A stretch of DNA of 64,000 bases, taken from contig NZ_CATMFB010000007.1 of the NCBI RefSeq assembly GCF_950066645.1, positions 124,001 through 188,000 on the forward strand, given 5' to 3'. Position 1 is the stretch's first letter. Each line of letters opens with the position of its first letter. This DNA comes from an uncultured Thalassolituus sp. (GTDB lineage: Bacteria > Pseudomonadota > Gammaproteobacteria > Pseudomonadales > Oceanobacteraceae). A program made the translations under genes and the position numbers. The notes under the pieces were generated by a model that was not told the DNA's origin, made no database searches, and saw only the letters and a list, made by a program, of their open reading frames with translations. Positions 46,492 through 55,161 of this stretch are shown here, in pieces.

Positions 46492-48249
46492 ATGGCAGAA
46501 CAATTGGATATCACCTTCGGCGGTTACAGTACGGAAGGGCGTAAACCTGAAAACCAGGATGCGTTTGCTGTCTGGCAACCGACCTCGGCGATCGCGCAGT
46601 ACAAAGGTATCGGATGCTGTCTGGCAGATGGCGTCAGTTGCAGTGAGAACGCGCAGCAGGCCAGTGTCACCGCGGTGACTCATTTTCTGAATGACTATTA
46701 CAGTACCCCCGATTCGTGGGATGTGAAGACGGCCGCAGGAAAAGTTCTGAGTTCTCTGAATTCCTGGTTATACCATCAGGGGCAACAGGCCACGGCCCGG
46801 CATAACTCTCTGGTGACGACGTTTTCTGGCTTGATTTTCAAGTCGAATACTATGCATCTGTTCCATGCCGGGGACAGCCGTATTTACCGGTTACGTAATG
46901 GCAATTTTGAATGCCTGACACGCGATCATACGCACCGTATCGGAAAAAACCGCGAGTATCTCAGTCGTGCACTTGGCATGGATATCCGGGTGGAAATGGA
47001 TTATCTGAACGATGACCTTGAACCGGGAGATATTCTGTTACTGACATCTGATGGTGTTCACGGGTTTGTTCAGGATAAGCAGTTACACGAATTGCTGGCG
47101 CCCCTGGCAGAAAAAAAACCGGGTCAGCATGAGGTTGAAAAACTTGCGACTCAGCTGGTCCATACCGCATTAGAAAATCAATCGGATGACAACCTGACTG
47201 CGCTTGTTATCCGCATTAACTCGGTACCCAAGCCCGATATCGAAGAAACCCACCGGGCCCTGACAGCACGGGCGATTCCTCCCGTACTGAAGCCCGGAGA
47301 TAAAATTGATCATTACGAAGTTGAAGGTGTGATCTTTTCGGGAACACGCAGTCATCTGTACCGTGTCACCAATCTGCGTAATCAGAAGCAATATGCTCTT
47401 AAGGTCCCCTCACTCAACTTTGAAGAAGATCTGATCTATCTGGAAGGTTTTGTCCGCGAGCAGTGGATTGGTAACCGTCTTGATCATCCTAATGTAATGA
47501 AGGTTGAACCTCCATTAGCTGGGGGGCGCTTTCTCTACCATGTCTGTGAGTTGATAGAAGGTCAGTCGCTACGACAATGGATCGATGATCATCCTTCACC
47601 GTCTCTGGCTGAAGTACGTGACCTTACCGAACAGATTATTCATGGGCTGCGTGCTATGCAGCGTCTGGGAATGGTTCACAGGGATATGAAGCCTGAGAAT
47701 GTCATGATTAATCGTAAGGGCCAGGTCAAAATTATTGATTTTGGTACTGTCTATGTCCGTGGATTAGCTGAGCTGCCAAAATCGCTTGAAGAAGATATTC
47801 CGGTCGGCTCAGTTAACTACATTGCGCCAGAATATGTCATTGACCGGGTCGCGGATAATCGCAGTGATCTTTTTTCTCTCGCGGTGATGGTTTATGAAAT
47901 GCTGAGTGGGCATCAGCCATACCGGATGGATAAGGTGCACCGTAAAGGCGCGAGCTCGACTTCTGAATGGCGATATCACCCGTTGTCTGAACACCGGCCG
48001 GATATTCCAAAGTGGGTCGATCTCGCGTTGGAGAAGGGCTGTGACCCGGATCTCAATGATCGGCACCAGGCGTATTCTGAATTCTGGGCAGATCTTAAAA
48101 AGCCCAACAGCGCACTTATCAGCCGGTATGAAAGCAAGCCTTTGCTGGCTCGGCAGGGGCTGAATTTCTGGAAAGGCGCTGCGATTGCTCTGGCTGCAAT
48201 CGCATTGATGGAAGCCTTATATATCGTATACAGTGGAATACAGAACTGA
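46492..48249 (+). CDS. PP2C phosphatase / Ser-Thr protein kinase fusion with C-terminal membrane anchor
   Basis: Bifunctional signalling enzyme of 585 residues. The N-terminal PP2C domain (about 1-240) has GRKPENQDAF, LADGVS, FHAGDSRIYRL and SDDNLTAL metal-site motifs. The kinase domain (about 265-540) has the catalytic loop VHRDMKPENVMIN and the metal site IDFGTV. A C-terminal helix (GAAIALAAIALMEALYIVYS) anchors it. The Lys of VAIK is probably ALKVP. In pseudomonads an orthologous gene sits in the nirBD-nitrate transporter cluster, so a role in nitrate assimilation is likely though the substrate is not known. A terminator upstream implies its own promoter or readthrough. Confidence 0.92.
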   Translation: MAEQLDITFGGYSTEGRKPENQDAFAVWQPTSAIAQYKGIGCCLADGVSCSENAQQASVTAVTHFLNDYYSTPDSWDVKTAAGKVLSSLNSWLYHQGQQATARHNSLVTTFSGLIFKSNTMHLFHAGDSRIYRLRNGNFECLTRDHTHRIGKNREYLSRALGMDIRVEMDYLNDDLEPGDILLLTSDGVHGFVQDKQLHELLAPLAEKKPGQHEVEKLATQLVHTALENQSDDNLTALVIRINSVPKPDIEETHRALTARAIPPVLKPGDKIDHYEVEGVIFSGTRSHLYRVTNLRNQKQYALKVPSLNFEEDLIYLEGFVREQWIGNRLDHPNVMKVEPPLAGGRFLYHVCELIEGQSLRQWIDDHPSPSLAEVRDLTEQIIHGLRAMQRLGMVHRDMKPENVMINRKGQVKIIDFGTVYVRGLAELPKSLEEDIPVGSVNYIAPEYVIDRVADNRSDLFSLAVMVYEMLSGHQPYRMDKVHRKGASSTSEWRYHPLSEHRPDIPKWVDLALEKGCDPDLNDRHQAYSEFWADLKKPNSALISRYESKPLLARQGLNFWKGAAIALAAIALMEALYIVYSGIQN

Positions 48250-48273
48250 TACTGCGAACACCGGGAGAATCGG

Positions 48274-48624
48274 ATGCAGCATGAAAAAATGGATTACGTT
48301 GAGTTTGCTGCACGCGATATTGAGGCGACAAAAGTATTTTTTTCGACGGTCTTCCGCTGGAAGTTTACCGATTATGGTGAGGCGTATACCGCGTTTGATC
48401 ATCAGGGGTTGAATGGTGGGTTTTATCAGGCAGAGCTGACCTCGAGATCAGAACGGGGTGGTGCTCTGCTGGTGTTCTACAGCCGCGATCTTGAAAGTAC
48501 GATGGCAAAAATTATCGCTGCAGGTGGTGAGGTGATACGTCCGGTCTTTACCTTCCCGGGAGGCCGCAGATTTCACTTTGCCGAGCCCAGTGGAAATGAA
48601 TTTGCTGTCTGGTCAGATCACTGA
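48274..48624 (+). CDS. VOC/glyoxalase family protein
   Basis: 116-residue vicinal-oxygen-chelate protein: YVEFAARDIEATKVFF at the start, and a C-terminal half with FHFAEPSGNEFAVWSD carrying the Glu/His positions used as metal ligands in this superfamily. Often annotated as glyoxalase or bleomycin-resistance-like; the substrate is unknown. It starts 24 bases after the kinase gene and may be cotranscribed. Confidence 0.85.
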   Translation: MQHEKMDYVEFAARDIEATKVFFSTVFRWKFTDYGEAYTAFDHQGLNGGFYQAELTSRSERGGALLVFYSRDLESTMAKIIAAGGEVIRPVFTFPGGRRFHFAEPSGNEFAVWSDH

Positions 48625-48633
48625 ATTTCAGCC

Positions 48634-48846
48634 GTCATCCTGAGAGTGTTATTACTGCTGACACCCTGAAGGAGCTATTAGCTGTGTCATCTTCGCGAAC
48701 GCGGGGATCCATAACAAAGCACATTCATTACGCTGGATTTCCACGTTCGTGGAAATGACAGAGACGTTGTCATCCTGCAAGTGCTATTGGGTGTGTCATC
48801 CTGAAGGAGCTATTAGCTGTGTCATCCTCGCGAACGCGGGGATCTA
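48634..48846. repeat. Cluster of REP-like repeats
   Basis: Three 26-bp units resembling gammaproteobacterial REPs lie at 48686-48711 (+), 48734-48759 (inverted) and 48821-48846 (+). Each has a CGCGAACGCG or CACGAACGTG core between GTCAT and ATCCA-like ends. Two of them sit in a 45-bp direct repeat (48665-48709 and 48800-48844) with one mismatch. GTCATCCTG units at 48634 and 48769 are further partial copies. The cluster fills the convergent gap between the VOC and oxidoreductase genes. Confidence 0.85.
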
Positions 48847-48858
48847 CCGGCCCATCAC

Positions 48859-50088
48859 TTATTGATCGCCAAGCTCACAGAATGCCTTACCCATTAATAC
48901 GCTCTCCCTGAACGGGGAAATGTCTGTGTTCGCCTGCATCAGCTCGTAGTACCAGTGACTGTCGGCAACATCCCCGACACAGAGAACCCCGATAATCCGG
49001 TTGCCTCTCAACACCAGCTTGCGATAAAAACCCGTATCCAGGTCTTCCATCGCCAGGCTTTCGCAGTTCTCGGTGGCATCGAATTCACCGATGCTGTGTA
49101 CGTCAAGCCCGGAGACCTTCAGTTTGGTCAGATGGGTGCGTTCACAGTACGTCGTTTTTGCTGACTTTTTCAGACGATCAGCGAGCACTTTTGCCTGATC
49201 CCAGATAGGGGCTACGAGGCCATACGTCTGACCTTCGAATTCACAGCATTCACCAATTGCATACACATTGTGCACTGAGGTGTGCATCTGGTTGTCGACC
49301 TGAATTCCCCGGTGTGTCCTGACTCCGGCTTGTTCTGCCAGCTCTTTATTGGGGGTGATACCCGTTGCAAATACAACCAGCTGGCTGGGGATATCGCTTG
49401 TTCCTTCGGCATTGCTTACCCGGACGGCGCTGATCTGATCACCTTCGGTGATAATTTCGCTGGGGCTGGTGCCGGTCCGTACTTCAATGCCACGGGCGGC
49501 GAGGGCGTTCTCCAGTATTCCGGAGGCGACCTGGTCAAGCTGGCGATTCATTAAAACGGGATTACGATGCAACAGCGTGACCTCTACGCCGCGAAGCTTG
49601 AGACCAACAGCCGCTTCAACACCAAGCAGCCCGGCACCAATCACGGTTGCCTGTCGCAGGCTGGGCAGATGTTCAAGCATCGTATCGACATCAGACATGG
49701 TTCTGAAACCGATGACTGCTGGGTGGTCTTTGCCCGGAATATCGGGAATAAAAGAGCGGCTTCCGGTAGCAAACACCAGATCCCGGTAGGGGTAGCTTTC
49801 ACCCTGACTGGTGGTCACTACGCGTCTTTCTTTATCAACTGAGGCAACCCCTGAGCCGAGCAGAATACGAACTTTGTGTTCGCTGTACCAGCTGTCATCA
49901 TGAGGAGTGATGGCTTCCAGGGTCGTTTCATCGGCGAGCAGAGGCGACAGCATAATCCGGTTGTAGTGAGGAATATTTTCATCACCAAGTACCAGAATTT
50001 CATCATAAGGATGGCCTGTACCGAGCTCTTCGAGCACGCGGTTAGCCGCCATACCGTTACCGATAATGATGAGGGTGTTATCTGTCAT
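48859..50088 (-). CDS. FAD/NADH oxidoreductase, probable electron donor to nitrate reductase (NasC/NasB-like)
   Basis: 409-residue flavoprotein homologous to the first half of NirB. It has the FAD motif IIIGNGMAANRVLEEL at the N-terminus, an NADH motif ATVIGAGLLGVEAAVGL near residue 145, and the second FAD motif VYAIGECCEFEGQTYGL. It has no Fe-S domain of its own, whereas NasA here carries a C-terminal 2Fe-2S domain, so it could pass electrons from NADH to NasA (inference, as for Klebsiella NasC). The start is set at 50088 by similarity to NirB-type N-termini; the upstream ATG at 50109 is possible. Confidence 0.85.
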   Translation of the reverse strand: MTDNTLIIIGNGMAANRVLEELGTGHPYDEILVLGDENIPHYNRIMLSPLLADETTLEAITPHDDSWYSEHKVRILLGSGVASVDKERRVVTTSQGESYPYRDLVFATGSRSFIPDIPGKDHPAVIGFRTMSDVDTMLEHLPSLRQATVIGAGLLGVEAAVGLKLRGVEVTLLHRNPVLMNRQLDQVASGILENALAARGIEVRTGTSPSEIITEGDQISAVRVSNAEGTSDIPSQLVVFATGITPNKELAEQAGVRTHRGIQVDNQMHTSVHNVYAIGECCEFEGQTYGLVAPIWDQAKVLADRLKKSAKTTYCERTHLTKLKVSGLDVHSIGEFDATENCESLAMEDLDTGFYRKLVLRGNRIIGVLCVGDVADSHWYYELMQANTDISPFRESVLMGKAFCELGDQ

Positions 50089-50124
50089 CCGCTGGCCCTG
50101 TAAAAACATGGTTCGAGTATAACG

Positions 50125-50152
50125 AAAAACGGCCGGATAATCCGGCCGTTTT
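50125..50152 (-). terminator. Intrinsic terminator after the porin gene
   Basis: A perfect palindrome AAAACGGCCGGAT/ATCCGGCCGTTTT, with five T after the stem on the minus strand. It lies between the porin stop and the flavoprotein gene, so expression of the latter depends on readthrough or its own promoter. Confidence 0.82.
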
Positions 50153-50173
50153 GTGTAACGTTCTGAGCTGAGA

Positions 50174-51343
50174 TCAGAACTTGGTACCGGCCCAGAGCCA
50201 GAACTTTGTAGTATCGAACTTCTTCAGGTCTTCTGAGTCATCAGTCGCAGAATACATTGCTGCCTTCGCACCTACGGTAAACTTCTTAGCTACCTTAGTT
50301 GTTGCAACAATGTTGAATTCTGAGCCCAGATCCAGGCTGTCTTCGACTGAATCATACTTGTGATAGAAAGCCGCTACTTTAACACCGCTGATCGTACCGG
50401 CAGCCTTCACATACATATCGTTCAGGCCTTGCGCTGGGGTTACCAGAAACTGATCTGCCCAACCATTGAATGCGTGTTTGGTTGCCAGGCTGGTCTGGAA
50501 GCCATATTCACCATCGTCACTACCCAGGGTTTCATTACCCAGAGCCAGAGTGACACCGCTGAAAGAGGCACCAGCTTCGAGCAGCATATATGCTGCTTCA
50601 TTCTCTTCACCATCGGCTGTTTCTACGCTCTGAATCGCATACTCACCGGTATACAGCACGCTGACACCGTCAGAGACTTTAGTTTTTCCAGAGAAACGGG
50701 CGCCAACAGTATCGTCGGTCTTTTCGCTGTCATCGTCTTCAAGCAGGTAGGCATAGGCAGTTGCCTTACCTACCGCGGTACCGTAGCTGATATTCAGCAG
50801 GTGATCCGTGACGTCAGCGTCAAATTTACGGACAATACCGTTCACCTGATCGATATAGGAGTACTGGGCGGTCACGTCACCGATTTTGTATCCCAGAGTG
50901 ACTGCATCAAAGGTCTGTTCGTTTGCGCGCCAGCCTACGTTACCAACAAAGCGAGCGTTATCCAGAATGATGCGTTGACGACCTACGACTGCAGACAGTC
51001 CGTCTTTTGCATAACTGATCTGAGCGCGGTTCCATTCACGTACTTCTGGATCTGCAATGCCATCGTAGCCTGCAGTCTCTTGTTGGTAGTGATTAACCAT
51101 TGCTTCTACAACTTCGTATTCCGCCAGGATTTTAAAGCCGCTGAATTCTTTTGTTTCATAACCGATCGCCACATCGGCAATCAGTGCATTGGCAGTTCTC
51201 GCATCATTCTGGTCATCTACATCTGCGGATTCAAAGCGCAGCTTTGTGTCTGCGTAAAGATCACCTTCACTGATGAAATCTGCGTATGCGCCCTGTGCAG
51301 CAACCCCCAGTGCGATCGCCAGTAACGTTTTCTTAGCTTGCAT
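50174..51343 (-). CDS. Outer-membrane porin in the nitrate transport operon
   Basis: 389-residue beta-barrel protein. The signal peptide is MQAKKTLLAIALGVAAQGAYA. The mature part has alternating amphipathic strands and ends in Phe, as outer-membrane proteins do. The segment GRQRIILDNARFVGNVGWR is typical of the alginate-export-like porin family. It lies 38 bases after the ABC ATPase gene and before a terminator, so it is probably the nitrate-induced outer-membrane channel (inference). The start at 51343 has AAGGAG upstream. Confidence 0.88.
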   Translation of the reverse strand: MQAKKTLLAIALGVAAQGAYADFISEGDLYADTKLRFESADVDDQNDARTANALIADVAIGYETKEFSGFKILAEYEVVEAMVNHYQQETAGYDGIADPEVREWNRAQISYAKDGLSAVVGRQRIILDNARFVGNVGWRANEQTFDAVTLGYKIGDVTAQYSYIDQVNGIVRKFDADVTDHLLNISYGTAVGKATAYAYLLEDDDSEKTDDTVGARFSGKTKVSDGVSVLYTGEYAIQSVETADGEENEAAYMLLEAGASFSGVTLALGNETLGSDDGEYGFQTSLATKHAFNGWADQFLVTPAQGLNDMYVKAAGTISGVKVAAFYHKYDSVEDSLDLGSEFNIVATTKVAKKFTVGAKAAMYSATDDSEDLKKFDTTKFWLWAGTKF

Positions 51344-51381
51344 GGCATTCTCCTTAATCGAAGCCTGATAGATCAAAAAAA

Positions 51382-52227
51382 TTAAGCGACTTTTTCAGTT
51401 TTAGATTCAGATGTTGCAGCCTTCTTGGCGGGCGCTTCGACATCTGGCTTTCGCTGTTTCTCATACAGGAAACTGAGCACCTGCTGGCGATACTTGTTGT
51501 AAGTCGGATCGTCAGCAAGCTGAATACGGTTGCGTGGACGCTCAAGCTCCACGTCAAGAATTTCACCGATCGTGGCTGATGGGCCATTGGTCATCATCAC
51601 AATGCGATCGGACAGCAATACGGCTTCATCCACATCGTGTGTAATCATGATCACGGTGTTGTTAAGTTCTTTCTGAATTTCCATCAGAGAGTCCTGCAGG
51701 TGAGCACGGGTCAGTGCATCCAGGGCACCAAACGGTTCATCCATCAGCAGAACCTGTGGCTCCATAGACAGGGCGCGGGCAATACCGACGCGCTGTTTCA
51801 TACCACCAGAAATTTCGTCCGGACGTTTATGAAGTGCGTGGCTCATGTGTACCAGCTCAAGGTTATGTTCAATCCATTCCTTCATTTCGGCTTTGGATTT
51901 CTTACCTTTGAATACACGTTTTACTGCCAGCTCTACGTTTTCGTAGGCGGTCAGCCACGGCAGCAGAGAGTGGTTCTGAAACACAACTGCACGCTCTGGG
52001 CCCGGTTCGTTGACCTCTTTACCGCCCAGCACGACACCGCCCTGAGTTGCCTGATACAGGCCAGCAACGATATTCAGAACGGTGGATTTACCGCAACCTG
52101 AGTGGCCGATCAGAGAAATAAATTCACCCTTTTTGATTTTCAGGTTCACATTCTGCAGCGCGCAGAAAGGACCGTTTGGAGTAGGGAACTCAATACCAAC
52201 ATCAGTTAATTCAAGTAATGGATTCAT
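51382..52227 (-). CDS. nrtD: Nitrate ABC transporter ATPase
   Basis: 281-residue single ABC domain of the NrtD/NasD (nitrate/sulfonate/taurine) group. Walker A is GHSGCGKST near residue 39. The Q loop is in VVFQNHSLLPWLTAYENV, the signature is ISGGMKQRVGIARAL, and Walker B is VLLMDEPFGALD. Its C-terminal extension is short and charged, without the NrtA-like regulatory domain of NrtC. Follows nrtB by 14 bases. Confidence 0.92.
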   Translation of the reverse strand: MNPLLELTDVGIEFPTPNGPFCALQNVNLKIKKGEFISLIGHSGCGKSTVLNIVAGLYQATQGGVVLGGKEVNEPGPERAVVFQNHSLLPWLTAYENVELAVKRVFKGKKSKAEMKEWIEHNLELVHMSHALHKRPDEISGGMKQRVGIARALSMEPQVLLMDEPFGALDALTRAHLQDSLMEIQKELNNTVIMITHDVDEAVLLSDRIVMMTNGPSATIGEILDVELERPRNRIQLADDPTYNKYRQQVLSFLYEKQRKPDVEAPAKKAATSESKTEKVA

Positions 52228-52241
52228 AATTAATTCTCCTC

Positions 52242-53246
52242 TTAGCGCAGAGCTGCAGATTTATCCCAGGACACACGACGCTGAATCATCAGCATGATGC
52301 GGTCGAGGAGGAAGCCGATAATACCGATGGTGATGACTGCTACCATGATACGGCCGAGTGAGTCGGATGAACCGTTCTGGAATTCGTCCCAGACGAATTT
52401 ACCGAGACCAGGGTTCTGAGCCAGCATTTCTGCGGCGATGAGTACCATCCAGGCAATACCCAGCGACAGACGCAGGCCGGTAAATACCATTGGAATAGAG
52501 GATGGAAGAACGATCTTTCTTACGTGTTCCAGGTAGCTGAGGCGCAGTACCTGACTGACATTAATCAGATCTTTAGGAATAGATGCTACACCCACTGCGG
52601 TATTAATCACGGTTGGCCACAAGCAGCACAGCATGACGGTAATCATTGATGTCACGAAAGATTTTGCAACCATTGGATCATCGCTCACATACAGAGCTGA
52701 GACCACCATGGTGACCAGTGGCAGCCATGCCAGTGGTGATACCGGTTTGAAAATCTGAATAACCGGATTAAATGCACTGTAAAGGTTGGCGCTCAGACCG
52801 ATCACAATACCGAATGGAATTGCGATTGCAGAGGCCAGCAGGAAGCCACTCAGTACGGTCACCAGCGAGGTTCCGATCTGATCGATGTAGGTGGGCTTAC
52901 CAGTATATTCGCGGATTTTAGGAACGTAGCTTGGATCGTTAGCAACACGATCGGCATTTCGCTTTTCCTGGCGTTCGTAAAAAGCTTCGGCTTTTTCGCG
53001 CTCAGTGAGGTGTTCAGTCCACAGGCTCTGGCTTTGTTCGACAACGTCGGCAGGGCCAGGGAATTGTCCCAGTGATGTGTTGATATTGCTTGCAGCTGCA
53101 TGCCAGACCAGAAGGAAGACCAGAATGCCAGCAAGCGGTAGACCCACTGATTTGATAATCAGCTGAGCATTTTCGGCGACGTTTTCGCCCTTGGCGATTT
53201 TTACAACTGGTTCTAACCAGGCAATGTTTGACAGAGCAATACTCAT
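52242..53246 (-). CDS. nrtB: Nitrate ABC transporter permease
   Basis: 334-residue BPD-type permease of the NrtB/SsuC group. It has an N-terminal hydrophobic helix and a soluble segment (about residues 60-125), then five or six helices. The EAA loop reads ISQVLRLSYLEHVRKIVLP in consensus position. The periplasmic insert is rich in Glu/Arg. It lies between nrtA and nrtD in the operon, 56 bases after nrtA. Confidence 0.92.
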   Translation of the reverse strand: MSIALSNIAWLEPVVKIAKGENVAENAQLIIKSVGLPLAGILVFLLVWHAAASNINTSLGQFPGPADVVEQSQSLWTEHLTEREKAEAFYERQEKRNADRVANDPSYVPKIREYTGKPTYIDQIGTSLVTVLSGFLLASAIAIPFGIVIGLSANLYSAFNPVIQIFKPVSPLAWLPLVTMVVSALYVSDDPMVAKSFVTSMITVMLCCLWPTVINTAVGVASIPKDLINVSQVLRLSYLEHVRKIVLPSSIPMVFTGLRLSLGIAWMVLIAAEMLAQNPGLGKFVWDEFQNGSSDSLGRIMVAVITIGIIGFLLDRIMLMIQRRVSWDKSAALR

Positions 53247-53302
53247 AATTTTTTCCTCGCGGAGCGGGGTTGCCCCCGCTCTTTGTTAACTACTTCTTCA
53301 GA

Positions 53303-54688
53303 TCAGATCTTGTCGTTGCCTTTCAGGCCGATTTTGAACTTCTTGAGGTAGTCATTTGGTTTAGTACCGTCGTAGGTAATACCGTCGATAAATTCAGTCT
53401 GAGGTGGCTTGAAGCCAGTCTCGGTAGCGAAATCAGGGAAGTCAGATGCTTTCATCTTGCCTTCTTTGATCAGCTCTTTTGCAGCTTCTGCGTAGATGTC
53501 AGGGCGATAAACTTTCTTCGCAGTTTCCATGAACCAGTCATCAGACTTAGGCTCTGCAATCTGACCCCAGCGGCGCATCTGGCTCAGGTACCAGATAGCA
53601 TCTGAGTAGTACGGGTAGGTCGCGTTGTGACGGAAGAATACGTTGAAGTCAGGCACTTCACGCTTGTCGCCTTTCTCGTATTCGAAGGTACCTGTCATTG
53701 AGTTAGCGATAACGTCGTAGTCGGCACCAACGTACTGAGGCTTGGAAAGAATCTTCACAGCTTCAGGGCGGTTCGCGTTGTTGTTTGCATCAAGCCATTC
53801 CGCTGCGCGGATCATCGCTTTAACTACTTTTTTGTGGGTGATCGGATACTTGTCAGCCCACTCTTTGCTTACACCAAATACTTTTTCTGGGTTGTTTTTC
53901 CAGATTTCGTAGTCAGTGATCACAGGAACACCGATGCCTTTAAATACAGCCTGCTGGTTCCATGGTTCGCCTACGCAGTAGCCGTAAATAGTGCCGGCTT
54001 CCATTGTCGCTGGCATCTGTGGTGGTGGAGTTACAGAGAGCAGGGCGTCAGCTGAAATCTGACCAGAACTGTCGCCTTTGTGTGGTGCGTAGTAACCTGG
54101 GTTAATTCCACCGGCTGCCAGCCAGTAACGCAGTTCGTAGTTATGGGTAGATACCGGGAATACCATGCCCATATTGAAAGGCTTGCCTTCCGCTTTGTAT
54201 TTGTCGATCACAGGCTTCAGCGCATCGGCTTTGATCGGGTGTACTGGTTTACCGTCTGCCTGCTTAGGAATGTTTGGCTTCATCTGTTCCCAGATATCAT
54301 TGGAAACTGTGATGCCGTTACCGTTCAGGTCCATGCTGAATGCGGTGATGATGTGTGCCTGAGTACCGAAGCCGATGGTCGCACCCAGCGGTTGACCCGC
54401 CAGCATGTGTGCACCATCGAGTTGTCCATCAATAACCCGGTCGAGAAGAACTTTCCAGTTTGCCTGCGCTTCCAGTGTGACGTACAGGCCTTCATCTTCG
54501 AAGTAACCTTTTTCGTATGCCACTGCCAGAGGAGCCATGTCGGTCAGTTTAATAAAACCGAATTTAAGCTCTTCTTTTTCTGCATATTCTGCAGCGTTGG
54601 TAAGCGGTGCTGACATCGTTGCCATACCTGCGGCCAGTACGAGCGCGCTCTTAACAAAAGTGCGACGCAGCGTCTTGATTCCTCGCAT
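53303..54688 (-). CDS. nrtA: Nitrate ABC transporter substrate-binding protein
   Basis: Periplasmic nitrate-binding protein, 461 residues. The N-terminus [19 protein letters not shown] has paired basic residues before a hydrophobic stretch, with cleavage near LTNA. The presence of a signal distinguishes it from the cytoplasmic sensor NasS. NrtA-like segments include [33 protein letters not shown] and [13 protein letters not shown]. The ATG at 54688 has AAGGGGAAAG upstream; the frame extends 16 codons further into the leader terminator, which excludes the longer start. Confidence 0.94.
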   Translation of the reverse strand: MRGIKTLRRTFVKSALVLAAGMATMSAPLTNAAEYAEKEELKFGFIKLTDMAPLAVAYEKGYFEDEGLYVTLEAQANWKVLLDRVIDGQLDGAHMLAGQPLGATIGFGTQAHIITAFSMDLNGNGITVSNDIWEQMKPNIPKQADGKPVHPIKADALKPVIDKYKAEGKPFNMGMVFPVSTHNYELRYWLAAGGINPGYYAPHKGDSSGQISADALLSVTPPPQMPATMEAGTIYGYCVGEPWNQQAVFKGIGVPVITDYEIWKNNPEKVFGVSKEWADKYPITHKKVVKAMIRAAEWLDANNNANRPEAVKILSKPQYVGADYDVIANSMTGTFEYEKGDKREVPDFNVFFRHNATYPYYSDAIWYLSQMRRWGQIAEPKSDDWFMETAKKVYRPDIYAEAAKELIKEGKMKASDFPDFATETGFKPPQTEFIDGITYDGTKPNDYLKKFKIGLKGNDKI

Positions 54689-54712
54689 GTTCTTTCCCCT
54701 TTTCTGAAGCAC

Positions 54713-54760
54713 AAAAAAAAGGCGCCCGACATCCACGGTTCTGTGGTGTCGAAAGCGCCT
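54713..54760 (-). terminator. Leader terminator (attenuator) before nrtA
   Basis: On the minus strand AGGCGC and GCGCCT, then CGACA/TGTCG and CCAC/GTGG stems nest around the hexaloop AGAACC, followed by eight T. It ends 25 bases upstream of the ATG. The loop has A at position 1 but A rather than G at position 4, so it is only a partial ANTAR loop. Confidence 0.82.
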
Positions 54761-54785
54761 TTGCTTATGTCTGAATTAAAAGTCC

Positions 54786-54805
54786 GAGCTTCGCCGTTGA
54801 AACTC
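54786..54805 (-). promoter_or_regulatory. ANTAR-type hairpin in the nrtA leader
   Basis: GAGTTTC-AACGGC-GAAGCTC: a 7-bp stem (one G-U) with the same AACGGC hexaloop as both hairpins before nirB. It begins a few bases after the predicted start of transcription and precedes the leader terminator, the order seen in NasR/NasT-controlled leaders. Confidence 0.72.
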
Positions 54806-54817
54806 TGAAATGGTTAA

Positions 54818-54833
54818 TACAAGCCCTGTGCCA
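54818..54833 (-). promoter_or_regulatory. Sigma-54-type promoter of nrtA
   Basis: TGGCAC at 54833-54828, five bases, then TTGTA at 54822-54818. The -24 box is perfect and the spacing correct; the -12 box has T in place of C. Start of transcription about 54808, leader about 120 bases. Confidence 0.68.
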
Positions 54834-54885
54834 AAACCCGGAAATTCAATAAAAATTTAAAAAACAGGGGTATTTTTCGAGGTTT

Positions 54886-55025
54886 TGCACCAAAAGTGGT
54901 GTCAAAAAATCTGGTTGAAAAACAACCTGCTTTTTTCTGGTGCACTTCTGGTGGGGAGGGGTTGAGGGTGACCGGGAACCCGGTGTGCCCGTTGCTGGTG
55001 CGGGAAAGTGCACAATGGATGTGCA
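54886..55025. promoter_or_regulatory. Cluster of NtrC-like enhancer boxes upstream of nrtA
   Basis: The best is TGCAC-AATGGAT-GTGCA at 55009-55025, with perfect 5-bp arms and the standard 7-base centre. Two weaker ones are TGCACCAAAAGTGGTGTC at 54886-54903 (one base longer) and CTGGTGCACTTCTGGTG at 54937-54953. They centre about 85, 135 and 210 bases upstream of the nrtA start point. Assignment by pattern only. Confidence 0.5.
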
Positions 55026-55161
55026 TTGGCTCAAAACGGGGCAGAAGCATAGATGGCGGCCGGATATGCCTGTCAGGACTCGCCTGACAGCCTGGCTCTT
55101 TTGCCAGGAGGGCGTTTTTGAGACAATACCCGACTTTCCAGCCAGGTCTTTGCGGTTTCCC

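Noticed and set aside
53303-54688. NasS, the cytoplasmic nitrate sensor
   Set aside because: The protein has an export signal and is followed by permease and ATPase genes, so it is the transporter's binding protein NrtA.
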